Shown here one piece after another: positions 38,922 to 49,200 of a stretch of 64,000 nucleotides of DNA. The notes below the pieces were generated by a model. That model did no database searches. It saw nothing but the letters and a program-made list of their open reading frames with translations, and was not told where the DNA came from. Position 1 is the first letter of the stretch; the number at the start of each line of letters is the position of its first letter. A program made the position numbers and the translations under genes. Where the stretch lies: positions 71,483,254 to 71,547,253 of the forward strand of contig NC_089826.1 in assembly GCF_035046505.1 (NCBI RefSeq), given 5' to 3'. This DNA comes from Tiliqua scincoides (taxonomy: Eukaryota > Chordata > Lepidosauria > Squamata > Scincidae).

Positions 38922-40218
38922 TATGTCCCTTTGGAACCTATGTTAAAAGTTACATTTCTTTTACTCAGGCTGCAGAAAATCCATTCACTCCCTGGGTTCC
39001 CTGCTGCATAGTCTGTCTTCATTTGCCACTAACTGCTGGAGTGTCTTATCAAAGCTGCAGTAAAAAGCTTGTGACAGTAAAACCCCTGTCAATGATTAGC
39101 TTGAACTGCAGGACTTAGGATGGATCACAAAAAGCAACATAATTCCAGGGCGGTGGCCTTGTTATAGCCACTGGAACACCTAAAAGGTGTTTGTTGGTTC
39201 AGAATAAAAAGGTTATAATCGTAAATGCTTCTTATGTCAATTTATAGTTGTTCTCAATGTCTGAAACAGAAGTAATAGGAGCTGGCTGTCAGAGATTGCC
39301 GGTTGTTGATTTGGTTACATTTCAAGGAAACAGAAAAGAATTGTCTTCTTGATGGAATTTCCTAAATAAAGAACATGATGCCACAGCTTTGCAAAATCTG
39401 TAATTGCTTCCTGCAGCTATTGTAGCAAAGAAGTCAAAAAGTCTGATTATGGCAATGAAAAACTATCACATTTATTGCAGCATGAGCTTTCATAGGCAAG
39501 GGTTGATTTCATCCAATGCAAGAATTATTTATTTCATTCAATATTTATATCTCATGCTTCTGTCTCAAAAAAGAATTCTCAACGTGGCTAGACAATGCAA
39601 GAAATCACAAAAATAAAATACAATAAAAATCCAAGACCAAAACAAAAGAACAGCAATGAAAAAAGCAACAAAGAAACACCAATATGAGAGTAGCCTACTG
39701 AAACATGAGTTTAAGTGGCATGGTTTTTATTTGATGCCTTAAAGCATAGCCTACAAAGACAAAATTAACTGGATTTCTCTGGGCAGAGTTTCTATAACTT
39801 GGGTGACACCACTGAAGTTTTGTTCCTTGTGCTCACCAACTTGTGGTAGAACATGAAGCACAGTCTCCCCTGAAGACTGAGGTGTATAAGAATATTTATT
39901 CTTCTACAGAATGAGAGGATGTTATTCTAGGGTACCCTATGTATAGAAAGACAACCTATACATTATAAAGATAAAGAAAGCTAAAATGATATTATGACTT
40001 ATTTGCTCTTTATTTGTTAAGCTTTCATTGACTTCAGTTCTTCTGCTGTTGCCATCAAAAGAAGAAAAAAAAAGATCTCAAGAGATGCAAACTCTATTTC
40101 TAGGTTTGCTGTACATCTCCCATTTTCTTTATTTAAAATATTTATTCACTAACCTGCCTTTCCCCTCCCATTGGGAGATGCCCAAAGTGGCTTGAAGTAT
40201 TAATATTATCCCCTACAT

Positions 40219-40409
40219 CACCTATTTTCCACCAATGTGTAGCGGCACATAGGTGTGCCGCAGGAGTATGAGGGAGGGTCATTAGGGGATGTGAGCCCCC
40301 TGCTGGCAGAGCAGTGTGCCTTGTCAGTTGTCAAAAACCGGATGGTGTGCCTTGATAATTTTAGTGACTTGGCCATGTGCTGTAAAATGAAAAAGGTTGA
40401 AAATCACTG
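40219..40409. mobile_element. hAT-like MITE, 191 bp
   Basis: Ends CACCTATTTTCCACC and GGTTGAAAATCACTG, with a perfect 8-bp duplication CCCTACAT (40211-40218, 40410-40417). A reverse-oriented relative begins at about 28753. Confidence 0.88.
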
Positions 40410-41078
40410 CCCTACATAGTAGTAGTAGTAATAGCAGCAGCAGCAGCCCACAGGGTTCACAATTTCAAGGGAAAAAGTGGTTTGGGGATTAAAATGCAGC
40501 AAATAAACTCAAAAATGACATAAAACAATTATTCTCCTCATATTCATGAGCTATTGTTGTTTCTTTGGTCACTGTGAGGGGAGAGGTTCACATTCCATAC
40601 TTTAAAAAGCATCAGCAACTAGAGGTGGCAATCACAGACCTTCACTCTGCTGCCTTCCTTTTCTCCTAAATGCCTGTGTGCAAACAATCCAATTTCTATG
40701 ATTTACTTGTGATTTATCTGAATCAAGGTAAATAAATGATTTAATTATTCTCCTTCTTGTGCTTTATTACAATCTCTTCATAGACATCCAAATGTATGGA
40801 TTCAGGGGGGGGGGGAAACCAAGGGTGAGACGGAAACAGGATAGTCTATATTTCAATAATCCTAACTAATTATTTTGTTGTTCATGGACAAAGATTTACC
40901 AATTAAATAAGGATTTACTGATTTAAAAAGGAGAGGCTATATGACTTAAGTGAAAGCACTCATATGTCTTTACCTTGAATTTTTTAAAGAGTCAAGATAT
41001 GAATAGTTACATATTCAAACAGAATTTTAGAATCCCGGACAGTGCATAGCATGCTGATTTAAACAATGAATGTGATTG

Positions 41079-41663
41079 TGTCAAGTCAGCAGGGGACGAT
41101 AGCCCTTGCTTTCCCGATAGCAGAATGGCAAGGGAGCGTAGGGAGATAGCAAAAGAAGCAGGCAATCCCAAACAGAGCCAAAGAAGCAGACACAGGCTTG
41201 TTTGTTGCAAAAGCATGTATTGGTAAAGGAGCAGGCAGAAGAGTAGTCAGTCAAATGGTCCAGAAGTCAGGGATACAGCAGGTCAGTCACAGAAGGCAGT
41301 CCAAAATCAGTACACAACACAGCATGCAGAAACTCCACTACAACAACCCACACCCAGGAGTCTGTGCTTGCCCCATATATACTGGGGCCAGCCAATCAGA
41401 GTAGGGCGACCTCACAGACACAAGACAGTCTTGTGACCCACTCTGATTGGCTGTCCAGGGGTGCATTGCACCATTCCACCATAGCCTACTTGACTCAGCA
41501 CTCATCTTTCCCCAAGTCATGTGACTCCCACCTGCAGCAGACACAGTTGATTGTATTAGCTGTGCTGCCTTGCTGATTGCTTCACACCAGGCCCAGATAT
41601 CAGGACCTCCTGCCACATCCTGGCTAATAACAATCTCAAGCCTGGGATGCCAAAAACCTGACA
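41079..41663 (-). mobile_element. Solo LTR-like fossil, minus orientation
   Basis: On the minus strand the unit begins TGTCAGG and ends CTTGACA. It has two CCAATCAGAGT-type motifs and a TATA-like AGTATATATGGGG in promoter order, resembling the layout of the LTR at 21859. No internal region and no convincing target duplication were seen, so boundaries are tentative. Confidence 0.6.
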
Positions 41664-42012
41664 GGATATCATATCCTTTTACACCATTTGGAGTTTGTTA
41701 CTTTGTGAATGGCACCCACATTGATAGCACCTTAGCAATAAAGAAGCACAAACACTGCCCACTTGAAAAGGTAGCAAATTTCATATTGTTAACTGCCTGT
41801 TTTCTTTCCTACTTCCCCAGTTATGCTGCATTGCTGTTCCTCTATCCATCTTTAAAAAACCAATATTTTAATGAACAGTTTTTACCATAAAAATATAAAC
41901 AGAAAAACAAATACAGATCAATTATATTGAGAAATTAACTTCTGAACCTAAAAAGGTGATTACAAAAAGGAATGAAATAAGGAAAGAAACCTGAGAGAGA
42001 AAAGACTTAATG

Positions 42013-42506
42013 CTGTGGTTCTCCGGGACTTTGAAACCTGCAGTAAGTCTTTGCGGGGGGCGGGGGGGAGGCAGCAGGGGTGGGGGAAGGCAGAAGCGGA
42101 GTGCTATCGCCCCACTCTCCCTTTCCCTGACCTGGGGAGCCCTGCAGGCGCTCGCGCAGAGCTCCCCGCACACAGGCACAGCTGCTGCAGGGACTGGAGG
42201 GCAAACCTCAGTCCCTGCAGCCCCGTCAGAAGGGAAAGCAGAGCAATCATGCGGTTTTGTGGAGCGGGGCGCAATCGCTCCGCTTTCACTTTTCCTGACT
42301 TGGGGAGCCCTGCCGAAGGTTGCGCAGGGCTCCCCGCACCCCCGGGAGGCTGCAGGAGGCTTGGGCAAGTGCATCCAAGCCGTTGCAGCCCCCCTGAGCG
42401 GCGACGCTGCCTTTCCCCTGTCTCCTGGCTGCCTCCGCCCCTTAAGGGGGCAGAGGCCAGGACCCACAGGCTGGGGCGTCTCGATGCCCCAGTTTGAATA
42501 CCACTG
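42013..42506. mobile_element. GC-rich hAT-like MITE with internal duplication
   Basis: Ends CTGTGGTTCTC and ACCACTG, with a perfect 8-bp duplication ACTTAATG (42005-42012, 42507-42514). The interior is very GC-rich with many CpGs. A segment with TTTCCCTGACCTGGGGAGCC (near 42121) recurs as TTTTCCTGACTTGGGGAGCC (near 42287), so the core is an imperfect direct duplication about 165 bp apart. Confidence 0.85.
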
Positions 42507-42938
42507 ACTTAATGGATTTAAAATAACTAATCAATAAGAAAGAAGGGGAAATAGAAGGAAAAAAAAGTACAGGTAATACATTTGGGATTGGTTCAGAAAG
42601 TGCCATGGAAAGCTTCTCTTTTGAATATGCCCTTCCTTTGCATATGAGGGGAGGAGACTGAATCTTCCATTAGTGGTTTGGAAAAAACTACATTGTCCTA
42701 TTATGGCTGAATATGGGAACCTGTGGCTTGTTACAAAACTGCAAACAAAAGCTTCTAGTTGCATGTGAAAGAAGAAAAAGGAGAAAGGAGTAATGAATGT
42801 GAGCTCATGACTTGCAGCTGCTGATGCACTTAACAACAAAGCATTGGTATTTATCTCTCCATACAGTACAAGTTAAAGAGGAACTAGATCATCATAGCAC
42901 TCCTAATTGGCTGGACCTCCTGGGATATTGCTCATACA

Positions 42939-43012
42939 CTAGACGCTGTGCCAGAACCACCTTTCAGAGCGCGATACCATAGTCTTTCGAGACTGAAGGT
43001 TGCCAATACAAT
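42939..43012 (+). mobile_element. LINE 3'-end stub (same family)
   Basis: Only the last ~74 bp of the LINE are present, from CACTAGACGCTGTGCC to GTTGCCAATACAA. No clear target duplication was found. Confidence 0.8.
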
Positions 43013-43357
43013 ATAATTAGTTTTTTTCCATCTATTGTTTAGCCATGTATCGGATTGCTTATGAAAGGGGAGGCTTCTAGCACTTAACTATGCAAAGTTT
43101 AGCTGCTGTATATGTTCTTTTCCTCTTTATCAGCAAATGCTAAATTGAAGGTACAGTACCAAGGTGCATCCAATTGTGTTGAGATGTCACAACTTCTGAT
43201 CTAGAAATCTTCATTGGATATTTCAGATGCACAGAACGGACTAAAGTTCAGTAGTTGAGGGAAGGGCAGTTTGCATGCAGTTTTCAGCCTTTTGCTGGCC
43301 TGGAAGCCCCTAACTACATATCTTGCTTTCCAGTTTAGTCTTCTGGATACTCTAGAA

Positions 43358-43813
43358 CAGGGGTGTCCAAACATTTTTGCAGGAGGGCCATGTCATCTCT
43401 CTGACACTGTGTCAAGGGCAGGAAAAAAAAAAGAATTAATTTACATTTCAAATTTGAATAAATTTACATAAATGAATTTATTAGAGATGGAACTTGTATG
43501 AATGAATGAAGGTCTTGCAGTAGCTCAAGGCATATAAAAGGCCTTGCACAAAACAAGACCAGCCTTTCCTTCACTGCCACTGCTGCATCACAGACATGAA
43601 ACAGCAAGTAGTGGAGGGAGCCCTCATCCCACAGCTCAGGTGAGAGGTTGAACAGTCATCCTCATGCTAAGAGCAGTTGCGTCAGGCCAGCACGGGCTGC
43701 AGCAAGTCTCTGGAGGACTAGAGGCTCATTGGAGACTGGGGGCTCTCTGAGGGCCTGTTTAGGAGCCCCTGAGGGCCGCAAGTGGCCCCCAGGCCGGGGT
43801 TTGGGCACCTTTG
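43358..43813. mobile_element. hAT-like MITE, CAGGGGTGTCC type, 456 bp
   Basis: Starts CAGGGGTGTCCAAACATTTT, with flanks CTCTAGAA/CCCTAGAA. Its interior (ATGAATGAAGGTCTTGCAGT and onward) matches the element at 27031 over its whole length. Confidence 0.9.
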
Positions 43814-44106
43814 CCCTAGAATGACTGTAAAGGTTTGGGGGGACAGTCCTTGAACTCTATTTCTAGGATGAGTCTAGCAAATGTCTACACAAGGGGGGTG
43901 GCAAACATAAAGCCTGCTGGCTGAATGCAGTTCCTGGAAACATTTTATCCATCCTTCCCCTCCCTGTTATAATTGGGCTCTCCAAGTTTGATAATGGGGC
44001 TCTTTTATAACTTGAAAATATGAACAAGATTTACACATTTTCTCTTCTGTCATTGGCAGCTAATGAGTTTCAATGTGAGAACGAAGTGCTTATTTTTGGC
44101 TACCAT

Positions 44107-44166
44107 CTGCTTAATGATGTCACTTTCTGCTTAATGATGTCACTTTCTGCTTAATGATGTCACTTC
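44107..44166 (+). repeat. 20-bp unit, three tandem copies
   Basis: CTGCTTAATGATGTCACTTT occurs three times back to back, the third with one change at its end; inside the hAT MITE 43891-44413. Confidence 0.92.
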
Positions 44167-44198
44167 CAGCTCTCAGCAGGCACCAAGAATGCTAATTT

Positions 44199-44378
44199 TG
44201 GGGTCAATCCTATCCAGCTTTCCAGTACTGGTGCAGCTGTGCCAATGAGGCATGCACTGCATCCTGTGGTAGGGGGAAGCCACAGAGCCCTCCTCTAGGT
44301 AAGGGAATATTTGTTCCCTTTCTGCAGGGCTGCATTGTCGCTGCACCAGTGCTGAAAAGTTGGATAGGACTGGGCCCT
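44199..44378. mobile_element. ~180-bp palindromic MITE nested in a hAT MITE
   Basis: GGGGTCAATCCTATCCAGCT ... AAAAGTTGGATAGGACTGGG; inserted within 43891-44413. Confidence 0.85.
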
Positions 44379-45030
44379 TTGGCCCTCTGTATGAAACGAG
44401 TTTGCCACCCCCGGTCTACACACCCATACTATTTGTTTTGTTTTTTTAATTTCATTTATTTATATTAATAAAGAAAAAGGAAAGGAAAAACAGTAAAAAG
44501 AGAAGAAAAAAGAGAAAATCAGACAACATTAAAGATATGTTAAAAAATAAAAAAAATATAAAGATACCTCTAATAATGTAGCATGGGCGAAGTTGAAAGT
44601 ACTAATTACTTACAGCTTTATAACATAATAATCTAAATTTCCACCCCTGTATATATTATATCTCCAATAGCCCCTCTTATCTTCTCATTATAAGTATTTC
44701 ATTTCAAATTATTATTTCTGATTAATGTTCTCTATTCTTTTCAATCTAATCTTCAGATCCACAGCTCATTAACCCATTATTCTTTCTTCATAAAATTTTG
44801 TTGATTTCTCTGTAAGTAAAGTTGTAAGTTTGTCCAGACATTCACATACTTTTTGAAAGGTCTCCATAAACCTCGGGAGCACAGGGCTCTAATTATTATT
44901 AATTTATAATTAATAAATTAATAATAAATAATATTCTTTCTCTTTTTTGGTCTAGTAGTGGGTCAAAATAAATTGTCATTTCAAAAAGTGGGTCCCAGTG
45001 CTAAAAGGTTTGGGAAGGACTGGTCTAGAA

Positions 45031-45578
45031 CAGCGTTTCTCAAGGTTTGTTCTCTGCTGTACCACTACACGTGGTCCACCTATTCAAAGTACTCCTGGTA
45101 GTAACTGGCAATGATGTCTTTACCAGTTACTTCTGAGTTGGGAGGCCAGATGTGACACGGCAAACACCAGTAAGAGGCTCAAGGTGGATGGGAGGGCTTT
45201 TCTGAGTGTAGAAAAGAACGCTTTGAAGCTCTGTCCACCAAGCCAAGCCTCCTACTGCTGTTTGTTGCATCTTTTTCCTGGTTGTGCAGCTGGGCAGCAG
45301 GTGTCTAGCGGTCCCATGAGTATCACCAGACAACACCTCAAGTACCACCAATGGTACCTGTAATAATACCTGTACCACTGTTGAGAAACACTGATGTACT
45401 ATGGGAGGTGTCCAGGTGTCCCACAAGTACCACCAGGCACCACCACACCAGTGGTACCTGTACCACTGGTTGAGAAACACTGATCTACTATGTGAGGTGT
45501 CCAGGGGTCCCATGAGCACCACCAGACACCACCTCAAGTACCACTGATGATATCCATACCACTGGTTGAGAAACACTG
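45031..45578. mobile_element. hAT-like MITE with three ~95-bp internal tandem units
   Basis: Starts CAGCGTTTCTCAAGG and ends TTGAGAAACACTG, with flanks GTCTAGAA/CTCTAGAA. From about 45297 the unit ending GAGAAACACTGAT repeats three times. Two related copies of a ~120-bp AT-rich segment flank it (44890-45005 and 45595-45722). Confidence 0.8.
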
Positions 45579-45756
45579 CTCTAGAAGCCTCAGGAGACAG
45601 GGCTCCAATTATTATAAATCTATAATTATTATTAATAATAAATAATATTCTCTCTCTCCTGAGTGGGTCACTATAAACACATATTTCAAAGAGTGGGTCC
45701 CAAGTTCGAGGAGCGCTGGTTTGGGAAGCAATGTGAAGTTGGTAGTTGTTGCTACT

Positions 45757-45967
45757 GTTGTCCTGTGTGTGTGTGTGTGTTGTTGTCTTGTGTGCTGTTG
45801 CTGCTGTTGTCTTGTGTGTGGCTGTCTGCTGATGCTGTTCTTCTGTGTGTTGTTGCTGCTGCTGCTGCCATCGCCTTGTGTGTTGTTGCTGACGGTGTTG
45901 TCTCGTGTGTCGCTGCTGCTGCTGCTGCTGCCTTGTGTGTCGCTGTGGCGTGTGTCGCTGCTGCTGG
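45757..45967 (+). repeat. Degenerate CTG/TG-rich repeat upstream of RFC1
   Basis: GTGTGTGTGTGTGTTGTTGT is followed by about a dozen imperfect units combining TTGTGTGTxGCTG with runs of GCTGCTGCTG. It is purely low-complexity, and this creates long artificial reading frames on both strands (for example 45127-46281 minus). Confidence 0.9.
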
Positions 45968-46208
45968 AGGCGGAGTGTCGGGGCAGAGGGTCCCCGCGGG
46001 ACTCGCAGGCGCAGCCACTGGGAGCGCGGCCCGGCGCGGTGCTCGGAGGGCGCCCCTCCCTCCGCGCTCCTCCCAGTGACGAGATCAGCGCGCGCTCCTC
46101 GGCGTCTGTTGTTGGCGCGAAGTCGGTCGGCGGGGGGACGCGGCCCGCGCCCGTCCAGCCGCCGCCAACGGCAGTCACCGTCGCTTGGGAGACGTGGTCG
46201 CGCCCAGC
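45960..46208 (+). promoter_or_regulatory. RFC1: RFC1 CpG-rich promoter and 5' UTR
   Basis: The 250 bp before the RFC1 ATG are GC-rich with dense CpGs (for example GGCCCGGCGCGGTGCTCGGA). A TGACGAGATC motif and a CGCCGCCAACGG stretch lie close to the start. There is no TATA box. The transcription start cannot be fixed. Confidence 0.65.
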
Positions 46209-46211
46209 ATG
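46209..46211 (+). CDS. RFC1: RFC1 exon 1 coding part (start codon only)
   Basis: ATG at 46209-46211 is followed at once by a donor GTGGGTGAG. Exon 2 must be read from its first base in phase 0, so exon 1 contributes Met alone. Confidence 0.8.
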
Positions 46212-49200
46212 GTGGGTGAGCGCGCGGGGGGGCGACGCGGAGCTCGCTGCGTCTCCTCAGGGGGAGGGGGAGGGGTGCCAAGCTTAGGGCAGGGAGGGTG
46301 TGGGGGCGCCGCCTGACCTACGTCGGCAGGGTGCTGTGGAAGGGTCTCTCTCGCCCCCCTGTGGCCCCCACACTTGAGGGAGCTGCTCTGCCACCTTCCT
46401 CATGCCATGCCCCCAGCCAACCAGCCAGTCAGTATGAGGCTGGGGTCCCATCAGTCAGTCAATCAATATGAGGTTGGGGTCCCATCCGTCCATCAATCAG
46501 TATGAGAGTGAGGTCCCATCAATCAATCGATATGAGACTGGGGTCCCATCCATCCATCAATCAGTATGAGACTGCGGTCCCCATCTATCCATCAATCAAT
46601 ATGAGACTGGGGTCCAATCAGTATGACACTGGGGTCCCATCATTCAGTCAGTGTGAGACTGGGATCAATCAATCAATCAATCAGTCAATATGAGGGCAGG
46701 AGGTCTGGCTCAGTTGGTAGAACTGCCACCTTGTATGCCTGAAGATCTGAGGCTGCCAGTTCGAAACAATCGGAAGTACCCGAGGACTGACTACACGATG
46801 ATATATTGATGGAGTGTGGGAGGCAAAGGGCCAGAGAGAGGCCATACTGGGAAGGAATCCAGCTGGAACAAGGAGTTCTATGAAAGACTAGAACTATTCA
46901 ATTGTAAAAATCCCAAGGGGGGTTTAGAACAGCCTGCCTATGTAAACCGCCTTGGATTAAAGTCTAAGGAGAAATCTGACGACCAAAGAAAGGCAGTATA
47001 TAAATACCTGTATAAATAAATAAATAAAATCAATCTGAAACTGCGGTCCTATCAATCAGTCAATCTGAGATTAGGGTCCCACTGCCAATCCCAACCCCTT
47101 CCCAGGACCTGTTCTTTTTCCCCCATCACCACCCCCCACCTGGCCCATTTCCTCTCTGCTTCTTGTGTCTTCATAACAACCCTGTGAGGTAGTATAAGAA
47201 CATAAGAAGATCCTCTCCCTGCTGGATTAGGCCAGAGCCCCATCTAGTCCAGCTTCCTGTATCTCACAGGGGCCCACCAGAAACCTCAGAAAGCACACAA
47301 GACACCTGTATCCTGGTGCCCTTCCTTGCACCTGGCATTCGGAGATAACCTACTTCTAAAACCAGGAGGTTGCACAGACCCATCATGGCATGTAACCTGT
47401 GATGGACTTTTCCCTCCAGAAAAATGTCCAATCCCCTTTTAAAGGCATCCAGGCCAGATGCCATCACCACATCCTATGGCAAGACGTTCCACACACTGGG
47501 TTATGAAGTATTTTTGTGGACAGTTACTGTCAGTTGCTCTGGGTTGAGACCAACTGGTATAAAGTTCTCACCTCTAGCTGTTTGAAAATGCCCACCATAG
47601 TTGTGGGCAAAACATTAGGAAATAAAAATCTTCACAGACCATGACCAATAAGCCCAAACAGTTCTTACTGCAACACTAATAATACCAGCCATGAAAACCC
47701 TAGGCTTAGATTATGCTGTTGAAAAATGTTAAAGAGGCCAGCAGACTCCTGTATGGGTAACAGTGTGTCATTTTATTTTTATATTACAATCATTTTATTT
47801 ATGCAATTATTACAGTCATATTTATGCAGTTATTCTGAAATCCAGAGTAATCAAAAATCCAGACTCCTTCCTGTCCCAAGCAGTTCGGATAAGGGATAAT
47901 CAACCTGTAACAGATTCAGAGCCCAATCCTATCCAACTTTCCAGCACTGATGCAACCGCAATGCAGCCCTGAGGTAAGGAAACAAATGTTCCATACCTTG
48001 AGGAGGCCTCCAAGACTGCCTCCCCACCACAGGATACAGTGCATGTCCCATTGGCACAGCTGCACTGGCACTGGAAAATTGGGCTCTCAGGCTGCAATCC
48101 TATACCCACTTTCCTGGAAGTCCCATTGAATGTAATGGGCCTTACTTCTGAGGAGACATGCATAGGATTGCACTGTCAGGTGGTTTCACACAGTAGTAAA
48201 CATATGTTTGTCACCAAGTGTACACTTAAAATATCTTTGGGGTGTATTTAAAACTGATCTGTCAAGTAGCCCTAAGGGCCAGTCCAGTTACTTATCTTCT
48301 CTGTGCAGCATGCCTCCAGATGTCTCTATGGTTACATTTGCAGGCCAGAGGTTTTGAACCAGTGTGGTTGTCCTTGGATACATCCCATCTAGCTCATAGG
48401 GAGAAAAACAGGATAAAAATCCAGTAAATAAATAAAATTTGTCTGATGGTAATTTCTGCAGTCATGGCTGCTCATTTTTTTCAGTTGTCATCATCAGAAT
48501 CATTCAGTTAGCTGTATCTGTGGATGGCACAGGTCACTCATTACATTTGCCATATTAATTCCGTCAGGTGGAGAGGAACTTTGGGCTGCTTCCCACAAAA
48601 TACTTTTCCTACATGGATATCATTTCCATGTAGAAAAGTGTATGTGCCTCATATATGCAACAACTGCACATGCCTCGCTTAGTTTTTGTAGACATCACAG
48701 CAGCCTGTTGTGTACATACAGCAGATGTGTATTGGTCCAGGGAACACCTGATGCTACAGGAATGTGGAAACTAAGCAGGTGATGGGCAACAGTGTGAATG
48801 GGAGACTATTGGGAGCCTCTTGTAAACGAAGGATATAAATAGATATTTAAAATACACAAATGATATGTGCATGCTCAGTGCATAACAGGGTATACACAGT
48901 GCATACATAGTATCCTATATAGGTATTACTTCAAGTCGAAGATTTGTCTTTGATTAAGTGGCCAATGTGTGTGCTTACCCTGCAATTTTATGTACTCTTA
49001 ATATAAGAATGCAAGAAGAGCACTACCAAAGGCCCATCTAGTCCAGTGTTCCATTTCCCACAGTGACCCACCATTCCCTCTGGGAAGTCTGCAAGCAAGA
49101 CATGCTCCTTTTCCTCTGATATTCAGAGGCATATTGCCTCTGAACCTGGAGGTCGCATATCACTGTCATTACCAGGAATCATTGAGAGACTTGTCCTCCA

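Larger units (their letters stand above)
43891..44413. mobile_element. hAT-like MITE carrying a nested MITE
   Basis: Ends GGGGGGTGGCAAAC and GTTTGCCACCCCCG, with a perfect 8-bp duplication GTCTACAC (43883-43890, 44414-44421). Inside are a 20-bp unit repeated three times (44107-44166) and a palindromic MITE (44199-44378). Confidence 0.9.
38922..46208. other. KLB-RFC1 intergenic region (head-to-head)
   Basis: The 5' flanks of KLB (minus) and RFC1 (plus) share 7.3 kb. No extra gene is seen. It holds an LTR, several MITEs, a LINE stub and AT-rich LINE-like DNA (44440-44880). The first 200 bases upstream of KLB show no obvious TATA box or CpG island, in contrast to the RFC1 side. Confidence 0.55.

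Noticed and set aside
41338-41616. 92-residue ORF on the minus strand
   Set aside because: Falls inside the LTR-like fossil; promoter-type motifs explain the region better.
42004-42507. Overlapping long ORFs on both strands
   Set aside because: All frames are open because the hAT MITE is GC-rich; no known domain and perfect transposon flanks.
44440-44880. AT-rich LINE-like sequence (possible L1 3' end), similar in feel to 56300-56525
   Set aside because: Mainly A/T-rich composition; no motif firm enough to name a family.
45127-46281. 384-residue ORF on the minus strand upstream of RFC1
   Set aside because: It runs through the MITE tandem units and the CTG/TG repeat and gives runs of Gln, Thr and His. 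It is an artefact of trinucleotide repeats and CpG-rich DNA.
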